Source: an uncultured Methanomethylovorans sp.
GTDB lineage: Archaea; Halobacteriota; Methanosarcinia; Methanosarcinales; Methanosarcinaceae
NCBI RefSeq assembly: GCF_963678545.1
Contig: NZ_OY782870.1
Location: 2,604,001 to 2,668,000 of the forward strand
Length of the DNA stretch: 64,000 nucleotides
Direction: 5' to 3'
Shown: piece after piece, positions 24,918-34,135 of the stretch
Layout of the letters: each line of letters opens with the position of its first letter
How positions within the stretch are numbered: the first letter of the stretch is position 1
The notes under the pieces: generated by a model
The model's database searches: none
What the model saw: the letters and a program-made list of their open reading frames with translations, nothing else
Told to the model about the DNA's origin: nothing
Position numbers and translations under genes: made by a program

Positions 24918-25937
24918 ATGATAAAATCAGATTTTGACAGGGTACTAGTAGTTGATGATGAGCCGGCTATCGTAGATCTCATGGAACTTTATCTCAAGTC
25001 AGATTATGAAATAATCAGAGCATATAATGGTAAAGAGGCACTTGAGAAGGCAAGGTCAGAAAAGCCTTCGGTAATAATCCTTGATGTGATGATGCCCGAC
25101 ATGAATGGATATGAGGTCTGTAAGGTATTGAAGACCTCGGTAGAGACTCAGTTCATTCCCATAATAATGGTAACTGCACTTTCAGGTAAGGATGAAAAGA
25201 TTAAAGGCCTTGAGTCTGGCGCAGATGAATTCCTAAGCAAACCTGTGAATAGACTTGAACTTGTGACACGTGTAAAATCCCTTACAAGAATAAAACATCT
25301 CCAGGACCGGATACTTGCAGAACGGAATTATGCATACCAGTGTATCGACGTAGCTGGAGTTGTAATGCTAGTAGTGGATCGTGAACAAAAGATTAACCTT
25401 GTGAATCGCACAGGTAATGAATCCCTCGGATATGATGAATTTGAACTTATCGGACAGAACATGTTCGAGGTACTAGTCTTGCCTGAAGACAGAGAAAAAG
25501 AAAAAGAGATATTTACCAATATAATATCAGGGAAGTTCGAAACTCCGTCCTCTAATGACATGAAGATGCTAAAGAAAAACGGAGAAACGATGATTGTTAA
25601 TTGGAGCTATACACCAATGTATGATAATGAAGAGAAAATCGATGCATTGATATGTTCCGGAAAAGACATCACTGAACTACGGATGAAAGATGAGCTTTTG
25701 CTAAGTATGAAAGAAATGAGAGAGGCCTTTTCAGATATGCTGCATCAAGATTTGCTAGGTTCAGCTTCTAACATCCAGGAGTATGCAAAAGTACTCCTAG
25801 AACAAGAAACAAAGCCACAGAACGAAGCATACATACAGATAATTGTGCAAAACATATCAAATATGATTGAAACTCTGGAAAATGTATCTACAAACTTGAA
25901 ACAGCAGCTTGATGAACAAGCGAAATTAAAATGTTAG
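24918..25937 (+). CDS. REC-PAS regulator with a DHp-like end and no kinase domain
   Basis: A 339-residue cytoplasmic signalling protein. Residues 8-125 are a receiver domain with the acidic pair D13/D14, phosphate acceptor D56 (ILDVMMPDMNGYE) and the lysine of FLSKPVN. Residues about 135-260 are a PAS domain ending in ICSGKDITELR. Residues 265-335 resemble a histidine-kinase dimerisation domain with an H-box-like DMLHQDLLGSASNIQEY, but no ATP-binding domain follows and the frame ends cleanly. It may act as a phosphotransfer or dimerisation adaptor, or be a shortened kinase. Common in Methanosarcinales as orphan proteins; the partner is unknown. Confidence 0.85.
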   Translation: MIKSDFDRVLVVDDEPAIVDLMELYLKSDYEIIRAYNGKEALEKARSEKPSVIILDVMMPDMNGYEVCKVLKTSVETQFIPIIMVTALSGKDEKIKGLESGADEFLSKPVNRLELVTRVKSLTRIKHLQDRILAERNYAYQCIDVAGVVMLVVDREQKINLVNRTGNESLGYDEFELIGQNMFEVLVLPEDREKEKEIFTNIISGKFETPSSNDMKMLKKNGETMIVNWSYTPMYDNEEKIDALICSGKDITELRMKDELLLSMKEMREAFSDMLHQDLLGSASNIQEYAKVLLEQETKPQNEAYIQIIVQNISNMIETLENVSTNLKQQLDEQAKLKC

Positions 25938-25972
25938 AATCGTATTGTTTGACAGCTAGAATTTAGTAAAAA

Positions 25973-25982
25973 CATTTAAATC
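25973..25982 (+). promoter_or_regulatory. TATA box of the rpl15e superoperon
   Basis: CATTTAAATC, about 25-30 bases before the beginning of a structured leader. Confidence 0.45.
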
Positions 25983-26000
25983 ATATTATGTGCGTAGTAA

Positions 26001-26079
26001 TCACGTTTCATTCGGGAGGAATCCCGTAGGAATGTAGTCCGACAGGACTGAACCGTGAAACTGAAAATGAAACAGGTGA
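26001..26079 (+). promoter_or_regulatory. Structured leader of rpl15e
   Basis: The leader can form hairpin A (CGGGA 26013-26017 / TCCCG 26022-26026 with a GGAA tetraloop), hairpin B (AGTCC 26036-26040 / GGACT 26045-26049, loop GACA) and a closing helix GTTTCAT (26005-26011) with ATGAAAC (26067-26073). A rival pairing uses TGAAAC at 26056-26061 for the same 5' strand. The ribosome site AGGTGA (26074-26079) touches the 3' strand of the closing helix, so the fold could control rpl15e translation. Confidence 0.5.
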
Positions 26080-26085
26080 ATATAA

Positions 26086-26676
26086 TTGTCTAAATCATTT
26101 TATGGATATATAAGAGATGCATGGAAGAACCCTGATGCTACTTATGTAAAGGACCTCAGGTGGGAAAGGCTTCAGGAATGGAGAGAACAGGGTTCTATAG
26201 TGAAAATTAGAAGGCCCACGCGCGTAGACCGTGCAAGATCTCTTGGCTACAAAGCAAAGCAGGGAATAATTGTAGTTCGTGCAAAAGTAAGAAGAGGTAG
26301 CCGTAGGAATCCAAGATATGTTCGTGGAAGGCGTAGCCACAATATGGGTAAGAACAAGACCACCGCAGGCAAAAGCATTCAGAGAATAGCTGAAGAGCGT
26401 GCCGCCAGGAAATACCCCAACATGGAAGTTCTGAACTCTTACTGGGTAGGAGAGGACGGCAAAGCAAAATGGTATGAAGTTATCCTAGTGGACCCAAGCC
26501 ACCCAGTGATTAAGAGCGACAGCAGCCTTAACTGGATCTGCAACAGCAGCCAGAAGAGGCGTGTATTCCGTGGAAAGACTAGCGCTGGTGTAAAAGGAAG
26601 AGGCATGGGCAAGCGTGGTACTGGTACTGAGAAGAATAGGCCAAGCATAAGGTCTAACATGAACAGGGGCAAGTGA
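26086..26676 (+). CDS. rpl15e: Ribosomal protein L15e
   Basis: A 196-residue large-subunit protein found only in archaea and eukaryotes. Typical features are the [10 protein letters not shown] start, the very basic segment with [16 protein letters not shown], and the C-terminal glycine/arginine-rich tail [20 protein letters not shown]. The start is TTG at 26086 with AGGTGA six bases upstream. First gene of the superoperon; its stop overlaps the GTG start of the next gene. Confidence 0.96.
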   Translation: MSKSFYGYIRDAWKNPDATYVKDLRWERLQEWREQGSIVKIRRPTRVDRARSLGYKAKQGIIVVRAKVRRGSRRNPRYVRGRRSHNMGKNKTTAGKSIQRIAEERAARKYPNMEVLNSYWVGEDGKAKWYEVILVDPSHPVIKSDSSLNWICNSSQKRRVFRGKTSAGVKGRGMGKRGTGTEKNRPSIRSNMNRGK

Positions 26677-27128
26677 TCCATCATATCAGTTTTCGAGTGA
26701 TAGTTCACTCGACAGAAGAAAAATCCAGGGTAATAGATGCCCTGGGTTTGTTTTTAATAAATTCCTGTGGAGAGAGGGCATTCCGTTCATTAGTGGATAT
26801 AGTTAATACTATAGAAGCTGAAGGACATTATGGGAATCCTATAACCATTTTAAGCGCGCAGCTTACACGCAAGCGCGACACTATGGCTTTTGCCGAATTC
26901 GTCCACAGCAATATGACATCGGAAGATATCGAGACCCTTAGGAATGAAATGCCTGATAGACTAGATGAAGACCAGGTATTTCATCTGCGATTTGACAAAC
27001 AAGAAGCTTATATGGATCGTGTGAAGCTCATATCATCTTCAGATGCTATTACTGCTAAAGTAAAGATAGAGACCTATCCAAAGGACAGGAAAGCGGCTGG
27101 AAAAATAGTGGAGGAGTTGTTTGGTTGA
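26673..27128 (+). CDS. RNA-binding protein of the COG1325 exosome-associated group
   Basis: A 151-residue protein. The N-terminus [22 protein letters not shown] and the middle [15 protein letters not shown] identify it as the COG1325-type protein found beside L15e and RNase P genes in euryarchaea, described as a predicted exosome or RNA-binding component. Its molecular role has not been shown, to my knowledge. It starts with GTG at 26673 overlapping the rpl15e stop, with AGGGGC upstream, and overlaps rnp3 at its end; both overlaps point to coupled translation. Confidence 0.8.
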   Translation: MIHHISFRVIVHSTEEKSRVIDALGLFLINSCGERAFRSLVDIVNTIEAEGHYGNPITILSAQLTRKRDTMAFAEFVHSNMTSEDIETLRNEMPDRLDEDQVFHLRFDKQEAYMDRVKLISSSDAITAKVKIETYPKDRKAAGKIVEELFG

Positions 27129-27852
27129 AGCTTACGACCTCTGCATTCGTTATGCACCAGATGATGATGCATCGAGAAATAAATTCGCCTCGCTTGTAAA
27201 ATATTTTGGATTTGCGGGTGCGGGCATAACAGATGTAGCCAATAAAGGAAATCCACCGTGCAGAAACTTCAACATTCCTAATTTTGACCTTGTGCATGGA
27301 ATAGAAATACGTGAAGATAATCCATCTAAATTGCATTCTCAGGCTAGCCGCTACGCTCGAAAGGCCAATTACCTAATTGTTCAGGGAGGAGCAGATAAAC
27401 TTAACCGATCGGTAATTGAAACCACAGATATAGATATATTATCATTACCTCTTGGTATTAAGGAAGGCGGCTTTGACCATGTGATCGCAAAATCTGCTGC
27501 GGACAGAGGGATAGCTTTAGAGTTTGATGTAGGTTCTCTGATAAGATATAGAGGCGGAAAAAGAGTACATGCAATATCAGAACTTGGACAGAGGCTGATG
27601 TTAGCAAGGAAATACGAAGTGCATATGATACTCACAAGTGCTGCAAAATCCATTTATGATCTGAGGGGACCAAGAGAACTCGTAGCATTGGCAAATGTAT
27701 TCGGGATGACAAAAGAAGAAGCAATAAAATCCATGACAGCTACACCTGCTACCATACTGAAAAGAAAAAGAAAATCAAGCAATTATATAATGGATGGCGT
27801 GGAACTCATCGAAGAACAAATCTGCACTGAAAAACAGGAGGAGTTTTGTTGA
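27121..27852 (+). CDS. rnp3: Ribonuclease P protein component 3 (Rpp30)
   Basis: A 243-residue TIM-barrel protein, homolog of eukaryotic Rpp30, which with Pop5 binds the catalytic domain of RNase P RNA and supports 5' processing of tRNA precursors. Recognisable pieces are [30 protein letters not shown], and the MILTSAAKSIYDLRGPRELVAL segment. The start is TTG at 27121 after GAGGAG, overlapping the previous stop. The Pop5 partner follows directly. Confidence 0.93.
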   Translation: MVEAYDLCIRYAPDDDASRNKFASLVKYFGFAGAGITDVANKGNPPCRNFNIPNFDLVHGIEIREDNPSKLHSQASRYARKANYLIVQGGADKLNRSVIETTDIDILSLPLGIKEGGFDHVIAKSAADRGIALEFDVGSLIRYRGGKRVHAISELGQRLMLARKYEVHMILTSAAKSIYDLRGPRELVALANVFGMTKEEAIKSMTATPATILKRKRKSSNYIMDGVELIEEQICTEKQEEFC

Positions 27853-28214
27853 AAACACTTCCTTCTAGCCTGAGAGAAAGGAAACGTTATCTTGCAATAG
27901 AGATAATTACAGAATACGATGTGTCAAGAGAAGAACTTTTACGTGAGATATTTGCAGCCATTGGGTCACTTCTTGGTGACATAGGTTCTAGTGAGTGCGG
28001 GCTAAGATTGCTAGATTATGATAAACAGAAAGGCGTACTTCGTTGTTCTCATATGATGGCCGAAAAATCTCGTGCAGCACTTGCCACAATAACCAGTATT
28101 GAGGGACAAAGAGCAATAGTGCATGTGCTTGGCATATCAGGAACTGTGAGAGGCGCGACACAAAAGTATATACAGTGTGCAGCCATATCAGAAACCGAGC
28201 ATATTAATATATAA
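27849..28214 (+). CDS. rnp2: Ribonuclease P protein component 2 (Pop5)
   Basis: A 121-residue Pop5 homolog, the partner of Rpp30 in the archaeal RNase P holoenzyme. The start LPSSLRERKRYLAIEII and the later GVLRCSHMMAEKSRAALATI plus VLGISGTVRGATQKYI are characteristic. Two TTG codons in a row could start; the second (27849) is spaced correctly from AGGAGGAG at 27836-27843. It overlaps the rnp3 stop by four bases. Confidence 0.92.
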   Translation: MKTLPSSLRERKRYLAIEIITEYDVSREELLREIFAAIGSLLGDIGSSECGLRLLDYDKQKGVLRCSHMMAEKSRAALATITSIEGQRAIVHVLGISGTVRGATQKYIQCAAISETEHINI

Positions 28215-28280
28215 GTTATAACAATGTTCATAGAACAGAGCCGGAGAAAAGACAATTTGATATATAGGAGATGATTAGAT

Positions 28281-29066
28281 ATGCAAATGACACCACAGAT
28301 GGGTTATGATCGTGCCATCACAGTATTTAGTCCAGATGGAAGGCTCTTTCAAGTGGAATATGCTAGAGAAGCCGTGAAAAGAGGAACAACTGCTGCAGGT
28401 ATCAAAGCAAAGGATGGCGTTGTACTTCTTGTGGATAAAAGAATTACCAGCAGACTTATAGAAGCTGAATCCATAGAAAAAATATTCCAGATAGATAGCC
28501 ATATTGGCGTTGCTACATCTGGATTAGTGGCTGATGCACGTTCACTTGTTGACAGAGCAAGAGTTGAAGCGCAAATCAACAAAGTGTCCTATGATGAAAA
28601 TATAGGTGTTGAAGTGCTTGCGAAGAAAATTTGCGACCACAAACAGTATTATACACAGTTTGGTGGAGTCAGACCCTATGGTACTGCACTTCTTATAGCA
28701 GGAGTAGATGATACCAGGCCCAGATTATTTGAAACCGACCCAAGTGGAGCCTTGCTGGAATATAAAGCCACAGCAATCGGTGCCGGAAGAACCATTTTTA
28801 TGGAAGTGTTCGAAGCTGAGTATCGCGGAGATCTGAGCATAGATGAAGCTATAAGTTTAGGAATGACCGCCCTATACAAATCCACCGAAGGAAAGCTGGA
28901 TGCTTCAACACTTGAAGTAGGGGTAGTTACAATGCAGGATCGCTCATTCCGCAAGCTTGCAGAAGAAGAGGTACAGCAATACGTATCAAAGGCCCTTGAA
29001 GAACAAAAGAAGGAAGTAAAAGAAAATACAGAACCTACTTCTGATAATGAAGCTGCAGGCGAGTAA
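28281..29066 (+). CDS. psmA: Proteasome subunit alpha
   Basis: A 261-residue alpha subunit of the 20S proteasome, forming the outer rings and the gate. The N-terminal [21 protein letters not shown] is the classic alpha signature including the YDR gate motif. The last 35 residues are an acidic/lysine-rich tail ([19 protein letters not shown]) longer than the fold needs. GGAG at 28266-28269 precedes the ATG. psmA commonly lies between pop5 and sdo1 in this superoperon. Confidence 0.97.
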   Translation: MQMTPQMGYDRAITVFSPDGRLFQVEYAREAVKRGTTAAGIKAKDGVVLLVDKRITSRLIEAESIEKIFQIDSHIGVATSGLVADARSLVDRARVEAQINKVSYDENIGVEVLAKKICDHKQYYTQFGGVRPYGTALLIAGVDDTRPRLFETDPSGALLEYKATAIGAGRTIFMEVFEAEYRGDLSIDEAISLGMTALYKSTEGKLDASTLEVGVVTMQDRSFRKLAEEEVQQYVSKALEEQKKEVKENTEPTSDNEAAGE

Positions 29067-29115
29067 AGAACTTACTTGACATAAAATTACTCCGTGTTGA
29101 AAGGGGAGACATAAG

Positions 29116-29808
29116 ATGGTATCTCTTGATGAATCTATCATTGCAAGACTTAAGAAGGGCAAAAACCACTATGAGGTCTTTGTGGAACCAGATGGAGCAC
29201 TGGCATTCAAAAAAGGAGATAATGTAAAAATAGAGGACATTATTGCAGTTGAATCTATTTTTTCTGATGCAGGCCAGGGAGAACATGCGGCTGAATCCGA
29301 CCTTATCACTATTTTTGGCACAGTGGATGCGCTAGTAGTTGCAAAGGAGATTATCTTACACGGAGAACTACAGTTAACCAAAGAGCAAAGAAAGCGTATC
29401 CTTGAAGAGAAAACCAAACGTATAATCAGCACGATAGCACAGAATGCAATAAATCCACAGACTAAAGCCCCACATCCTCCTTCGAGAATAGAGAAGGCTA
29501 TGGAAGAGGCAAAAGTGCATATAGATCCTTTTAAATCGGTAGATGAACAAGTAATGATCGTAATGAAGGCGATCCGCCCGATCATACCTATACGCTTTGA
29601 AGAAGTACAGATAGCGGTAAAGGTACCGGGAGAATATGCACCGAAGTCGTATGGGGAAATCTCAAGGTTTGGAACTTTGGTAAAGGAAGAATGGCAACGT
29701 GATGGCTCTTGGGTGGGTGTTGTAAAAATGCCGGCAGGAATGCAGAATGATTTTTACGGCCTTGTGAACCACCTCACCAAGGGTGATGCTGAAACTAAAC
29801 TATTATAA
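29116..29808 (+). CDS. sdo1: Ribosome maturation protein SDO1/SBDS
   Basis: A 230-residue archaeal SBDS homolog. The eukaryotic protein helps release the anti-association factor eIF6 from new 60S subunits; archaea have the same factor set. The N-terminal FYSH domain is visible in [22 protein letters not shown], and the C-terminal ferredoxin-like domain in [25 protein letters not shown] precedes the ATG. It lies between psmA and rrp4, the usual place. Confidence 0.96.
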   Translation: MVSLDESIIARLKKGKNHYEVFVEPDGALAFKKGDNVKIEDIIAVESIFSDAGQGEHAAESDLITIFGTVDALVVAKEIILHGELQLTKEQRKRILEEKTKRIISTIAQNAINPQTKAPHPPSRIEKAMEEAKVHIDPFKSVDEQVMIVMKAIRPIIPIRFEEVQIAVKVPGEYAPKSYGEISRFGTLVKEEWQRDGSWVGVVKMPAGMQNDFYGLVNHLTKGDAETKLL

Positions 29809-29819
29809 GAGGCTAAAGA

Positions 29820-30626
29820 ATGGATAGAGAAATTGTAGTTCCGGGTCAACTTCTTTCCGAGAATACGAATGAATCAGGCTCCGGAACCTATGTAAAGGAG
29901 GGAAAAGTGTACTCTCTTCTTTATGGAGTGACTAATGTAAAGAACAGGATATCAGTTATTCCTTTTTCAGGGAAATATATTCCTTCAAGAAAGGATTTTG
30001 TCATAGGCACTGTTTTTGAGATAACCTCTTCCAACTGGATTTTTGATATTGGCTCTCCTTATGATGGCTTGTTGCATGTGTCAGAATATCCCAGACGTAT
30101 AGAGTCTTCCATGATGCGAGAGATATTTAACATAGGGGATTCTGCCATCCTTAGAATAAACGATGTTGATGCTTCCATGAAGATAGAACTTACCCTCAGA
30201 GAGAAAGGGTTAAGGAAGATTAAAGGCGGAAGGCTGATAAAAGTACCTCCCACAAAGGTTCCCCGCGTCATCGGTCACAATGGATCCATGGTCTCAATGT
30301 TGAAGAAGGAAACCGAATGTGAGATATTTGTCGGACAAAATGGAAGGATATGGATAAATGGCAAAGATGAAAATATGGATAAGATTTCAGAAGCTATAGA
30401 TATGATCATCCGTGAATCCCATACATCCGGCTTGACAGACAAGATCAGTCAATTCCTGCAAGTTCAAAAAGAAAATGAGAAGGATAGTGGAGAAGAGAAA
30501 GTAGAAGATATTAATACCGATCTGGAAACTGTGGAAACTGCAGAGCCAGAAGATACTGAAGATGCAGAGAAAATAGACGAGATCAGCAGAAAGGTAGATC
30601 AGTTACTAGATACAGAGGAAAACTGA
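29820..30626 (+). CDS. rrp4: Exosome RNA-binding subunit Rrp4
   Basis: A 268-residue cap subunit of the archaeal exosome, which feeds RNA into the Rrp41-Rrp42 ring. An N-terminal domain (PGQLLSENTNESGSGTYV) is followed by an S1 domain (about 60-135) and a KH domain (about 140-205) with IGHNGSMVSMLKKET. The C-terminal 65 residues are strongly acidic (EKDSGEEKVEDINTDLETVE..), beyond the folded core. It starts 11 bases after sdo1. Confidence 0.95.
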   Translation: MDREIVVPGQLLSENTNESGSGTYVKEGKVYSLLYGVTNVKNRISVIPFSGKYIPSRKDFVIGTVFEITSSNWIFDIGSPYDGLLHVSEYPRRIESSMMREIFNIGDSAILRINDVDASMKIELTLREKGLRKIKGGRLIKVPPTKVPRVIGHNGSMVSMLKKETECEIFVGQNGRIWINGKDENMDKISEAIDMIIRESHTSGLTDKISQFLQVQKENEKDSGEEKVEDINTDLETVETAEPEDTEDAEKIDEISRKVDQLLDTEEN

Positions 30627-30686
30627 TAATCTTCATGTAATCGGAAAAATTAAGATTTGTGATTTGTGTATACTGGAGAATTTATT

Positions 30687-31673
30687 ATGGCTAATAAACC
30701 TGAGAAGTTCATTGATGAGAACGGCCTGCGCCTGGACGGACGGGCAGTTGATGAGATCAGGCCCATGACCATCGAAATAGGTGTCTTATCAAGGGCTGAC
30801 GGTTCATGTTATCTGGAGTGGGGAAAGAACAAGATACTAGCAGCAGTATATGGTCCAAGAGAACTGCACCCCCGCAGGATGCAGAAACCCGATGAAGCAA
30901 TTGTAAGATACAGATATAATATGGCAGCTTTTTCTGTAGAAGACAGAGCAAGACCTGGACCAAGCAGAAGGAGTATTGAGATCTCAAAAGTGAGTAGAGA
31001 TGCTTTTGCACCTATTGTCATGACAAAATATTACCCAAGCGCAGTCATAGACGTGTTTGCAGAAGTGCTCCAGGCAGATGCAGGTACACGGACAGCAGCA
31101 ATTAATGCTGCATCCATTGCCCTTGCAGATGCAGGAATCCCAATGAAAGGGCTCATATCAGCATGCGCTGTAGGAAAAGTAGATGGCCAGCTTGTATTGG
31201 ATCTTAACAAGGATGAAGACAATTATGGAGATGCAGACCTTCCTATTGCCATGACCCAAGATGGAGAGATATCACTTCTTCAGATGGATGGAAATCTCAC
31301 AAAGGAAGAATTCAAAAAGGCATTAGAAATGGCAACAGAAGGCTGTAGGCAAATTCTTGAGATACAGAAAGAAGCCCTGAAAAAGAAATTTGCATCCCGT
31401 GAAGAAGTTGTAGAAAGCCTGGTAGAAGTCGATGATATAAAGCTAGAGGAAATACAAGATGAAATAGAGATAATTGAAGAAGACCTGGAAGCATGCGATT
31501 TTGAAGAAGAAGAAGAAGAAGAAGGTATTGAAGTAATTGTAGTCAAAACCGACGTATCTGAACCTGCTGATGAGACCTCTGAAGATGAATTCACAGAGTT
31601 CACTGACAATGAAGACTCTGAAATAGATGAAACAGAGGATTCTGAAGAAGAGAAGGCAGGTGAAAAAATATGA
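30687..31673 (+). CDS. rrp41: Exosome catalytic subunit Rrp41
   Basis: The phosphorolytic RNase PH-like subunit of the exosome, degrading RNA from the 3' end and adding tails in reverse. The core is residues 1-245 with [23 protein letters not shown] and [20 protein letters not shown]. The protein is 328 residues, about 85 more than the core; the extra is a long acidic tail rich in Glu (runs of E near residues 280-290 and again toward the end). The ATG at 30687 was chosen over a GTG at 30666 since TGGAGAA precedes it. ATGA overlap with rrp42 indicates coupled translation of the two ring subunits. Confidence 0.95.
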   Translation: MANKPEKFIDENGLRLDGRAVDEIRPMTIEIGVLSRADGSCYLEWGKNKILAAVYGPRELHPRRMQKPDEAIVRYRYNMAAFSVEDRARPGPSRRSIEISKVSRDAFAPIVMTKYYPSAVIDVFAEVLQADAGTRTAAINAASIALADAGIPMKGLISACAVGKVDGQLVLDLNKDEDNYGDADLPIAMTQDGEISLLQMDGNLTKEEFKKALEMATEGCRQILEIQKEALKKKFASREEVVESLVEVDDIKLEEIQDEIEIIEEDLEACDFEEEEEEEGIEVIVVKTDVSEPADETSEDEFTEFTDNEDSEIDETEDSEEEKAGEKI

Positions 31674-32452
31674 GCAGTGAAGTAATGTCCTCACTGAAGA
31701 AGGACTACATCTACAACCTGATGCTCAAAGGAAAACGCGAAGATGGCCGTTCATTCGATGAGTATAGAAATATCACTATACAAACAAATGTGATCGACAA
31801 GGCAGAAGGATCTGCAAAAGTATGCATCGGAGATACCCAGGTTCTTGTAGGTGTAAAACTGCAGGTAGGAGCTCCATTCCCCGATTCACCGGATGAGGGA
31901 GTAATTATCACGAATCTGGAGATGAATCCAATTGCATCACCTGACTTTGAGGCTGGGCCTCCAAAAGAGGATGCAATTGAGATGGCAAGGGTCACAGACA
32001 GAGGAATCCGAGAATCAGGCGCAATTGATTTAAACAAGTTGTGTATTACGGAAGGAGAAGAAGTCTGGATCGTATTCATAGATGTGCATATACTAAATGA
32101 TGATGGTAATCTTCAGGATGCCTCCGCCCTTGGTGCAATCGCTGCCCTCATGACTGCAAAGATTCCGGCAGAAAGAGAAGGCAAGGGAGAAGACATGATG
32201 ATGCCAATAAGAGATATACCTGTAGGTGTTACAGTGGTGGACATCGGCGGGGAATTGATGCTCGATCCAGGACTCGCAGAAGAAACTGTAGCAGATTCAA
32301 AATTGACCATAGCATCTAACCAGAATGGTTCGATCTCTGCAATGCAGAAAACAGGAGAAGGCATGCTAACATCCGAGCAACTGTTGAAAGCAGTTGACCT
32401 GGCATGTGCTAAAGCTGAAGAGATCAGAGAAAAATACCTGCTGAGCATCTGA
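31670..32452 (+). CDS. rrp42: Exosome subunit Rrp42
   Basis: A 260-residue RNase PH-like subunit without catalytic activity of its own that alternates with Rrp41 in the six-membered ring. Features include [20 protein letters not shown] start ([15 protein letters not shown]), [17 protein letters not shown] and [16 protein letters not shown]. The ATG overlaps the rrp41 stop by four bases. It lacks the acidic tail of rrp41. Confidence 0.96.
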   Translation: MSSEVMSSLKKDYIYNLMLKGKREDGRSFDEYRNITIQTNVIDKAEGSAKVCIGDTQVLVGVKLQVGAPFPDSPDEGVIITNLEMNPIASPDFEAGPPKEDAIEMARVTDRGIRESGAIDLNKLCITEGEEVWIVFIDVHILNDDGNLQDASALGAIAALMTAKIPAEREGKGEDMMMPIRDIPVGVTVVDIGGELMLDPGLAEETVADSKLTIASNQNGSISAMQKTGEGMLTSEQLLKAVDLACAKAEEIREKYLLSI

Positions 32453-32508
32453 TGCCAATAGTCACTTACATAAAGATAATTTCATACTGAAGATTAAGGA
32501 GAATACTT

Positions 32509-32796
32509 ATGGCAAAAAAATATTCAAAGAAAGGACGTGTGACCAGATCTGCAGGGAGATTTGGTGTGAGATATGGTAGGAAAGATCGCAAACTTGTTGC
32601 GGATCTTGAAGAAAAAATGCATATGCCCCACACCTGTGCAAAATGTGCTCGTCCGAGCGTAAGAAGAATAGGTACAGGCATCTGGCAGTGTAGAAAGTGC
32701 GGTTATACTTTTGCCGGTGGAACATTTTTGCCTCAGACACCTGTGGGTCTTACAGTTGCACGCTCCGTAAAGAAGGCAACAGAAGTCTTACAGTGA
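32509..32796 (+). CDS. rpl37ae: Ribosomal protein L37Ae
   Basis: A 95-residue zinc-binding large-subunit protein. CAKC and CRKC knuckles form the zinc site, and the N-terminus [20 protein letters not shown] is basic and typical. AAGGAG lies about ten bases before the ATG. Followed by rpoP after 12 bases, the standard archaeal order. Confidence 0.96.
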   Translation: MAKKYSKKGRVTRSAGRFGVRYGRKDRKLVADLEEKMHMPHTCAKCARPSVRRIGTGIWQCRKCGYTFAGGTFLPQTPVGLTVARSVKKATEVLQ

Positions 32797-32808
32797 GTGA
32801 GAACAGCT

Positions 32809-32946
32809 ATGGGATACAAGTGTACGCGTTGCAAAAAAGTGGTAGAGATAAATTATAGGGCCTTGGGTATACGCTGTGACTATTGTGGTCACCGTATACT
32901 TGTTAAAGAGAGACCCACCTCTATCAAGAAAATAAAGGCTGAGTAA
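32809..32946 (+). CDS. rpoP: RNA polymerase subunit P
   Basis: A 45-residue zinc-ribbon subunit of archaeal RNA polymerase, homolog of eukaryotic Rpb12. [14 protein letters not shown] supplies the first CxxC and [14 protein letters not shown] the second. It starts 12 bases after rpl37ae and ends five bases before the Brix gene. Confidence 0.95.
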   Translation: MGYKCTRCKKVVEINYRALGIRCDYCGHRILVKERPTSIKKIKAE

Positions 32947-32951
32947 GAAGT

Positions 32952-33407
32952 ATGCTTATTACTTCTTCTCGTAAACCTTCAATAAATACTAGGGTTCTTT
33001 GCAAATATCTTGCCTATTTTTTCCAGTGTGAGTGTATAAATCGTGGCAAGATGGGGATGAAGGAGACTCTTTCCCTAGTAGAAGGTGGTCCGGGCCCATT
33101 ATTGATTATAGGCGAATATCATGGGAATCCGGGGAGTTTACTGTTCTATGCACCAGATGGAAGAGAATTGCTTTCTATCCGAATAAGTGTAAATATTATA
33201 AGTAATATCCCGAAAAAAAGGCCAGTTTCTGACGCGCCTGCTGCGACTGGAACTGCTGAGATTGCACCGATCTTAGCAAAGATACTTGCAATAGACCTAA
33301 TAGATAAGCCAGCTTTCCCTCGTGTTCTGGAAATATCAAATGATTGTCTCAGCTTTGTTTACGATGGACAATATCTGTTAAAATTGAATATTAAAAGTAT
33401 CCGGTAG
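32952..33407 (+). CDS. Brix-domain ribosome biogenesis protein
   Basis: A 151-residue single-domain Brix protein of the Imp4/IMP4-like archaeal type. MLITSSRKPSINTRVLCKYL is the usual N-terminal signature. Eukaryotic relatives bind pre-rRNA during subunit assembly; the archaeal protein is presumed to do likewise. The ATG follows the rpoP stop by five bases and the stop abuts pcc1. Confidence 0.9.
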   Translation: MLITSSRKPSINTRVLCKYLAYFFQCECINRGKMGMKETLSLVEGGPGPLLIIGEYHGNPGSLLFYAPDGRELLSIRISVNIISNIPKKRPVSDAPAATGTAEIAPILAKILAIDLIDKPAFPRVLEISNDCLSFVYDGQYLLKLNIKSIR

Positions 33408-33671
33408 ATGGTTCCAATGGAAGCAACTGCAGAATCGGTTTTTGGGACAGACAAAGCACTTCTAATTTATAGAGCCTTGTTACCGGAGATTGAAACTACG
33501 GTCACCGAGAGATCAGAGATACATATGCAAGTATTAAAAGACCGACTTATTTTGAAAGTGATTGCAGCAGATCTTGTTTCCTTGCGTTCTACAATGAATA
33601 CATGGTTACGCCTGATACAAGTAGCATACGAAGTGCTGGAGCATACTAGCAGAGAACTGCGCTCCAATTAG
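33408..33671 (+). CDS. pcc1: KEOPS complex subunit Pcc1
   Basis: An 87-residue protein with the Pcc1 fold (two helices on a sheet): RSEIHMQVLKDRLILKVIAADLVSLRSTMNTWLRL is recognisable in two parts, the strand LILKVIAADL and helix SLRSTMNTWLRLI. Pcc1 dimerises the KEOPS complex that makes t6A37 in tRNAs. The ATG follows the Brix stop immediately. Confidence 0.9.
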   Translation: MVPMEATAESVFGTDKALLIYRALLPEIETTVTERSEIHMQVLKDRLILKVIAADLVSLRSTMNTWLRLIQVAYEVLEHTSRELRSN

Positions 33672-33719
33672 AGAAACATTAAAATCACTTAAGGTTAATT
33701 CAGATTCAGGTGAAACCAC

Positions 33720-34073
33720 ATGAGTACACAAATACCCCCTCAAATACAGAACCAAATTGCTCAGTTGCAACAGGTTCAACAGCAAGCACAATCACTTGCG
33801 ATTCAGAAATCCCAAATGGAAACACTTCAGAAGGAGTCTGAGCTTGCCCTTGAAGAAGTTGAAAAGCTCCCAGAGGATGCAATCATATACAGAACAGTAG
33901 GCGAGCTGCAGATAAAATCTGAAAAGCAGGAGATTGTTTCCAAGCTTAAAGAGAAAATCGAAACATTATCCTTAAGGCTTCAGTCAATCTCAAGACAGGA
34001 AGAACGCATTTCAAAACGTTTTACTCAACTGCAGGAACAACTACAGCAGGCAATGGGTCAGCAGGCACAGTAA
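33720..34073 (+). CDS. pfdB: Prefoldin subunit beta
   Basis: A 117-residue coiled-coil chaperone subunit. Long glutamine-rich helices (QIAQLQQVQQQAQSLAIQ and QEERISKRFTQLQEQLQQ) flank a short beta hairpin (EDAIIYRTVGELQI), the standard beta-type plan. With the alpha subunit it forms the hexameric prefoldin that holds unfolded proteins. AGGTGA lies upstream of the ATG. Confidence 0.95.
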   Translation: MSTQIPPQIQNQIAQLQQVQQQAQSLAIQKSQMETLQKESELALEEVEKLPEDAIIYRTVGELQIKSEKQEIVSKLKEKIETLSLRLQSISRQEERISKRFTQLQEQLQQAMGQQAQ

Positions 34074-34135
34074 AGTGCCTCCATTTCTGCTTAATGCTCA
34101 TATACTACCTAATTAAGTGATGAGTAGAGGTCTTC

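Noticed and set aside
24716..24982. An 88-codon minus-strand frame at the start of the response regulator
   Set aside because: Its N-terminal part is antisense to the receiver domain and no promoter or ribosome site is seen; the plus-strand 58-codon frame is better supported.
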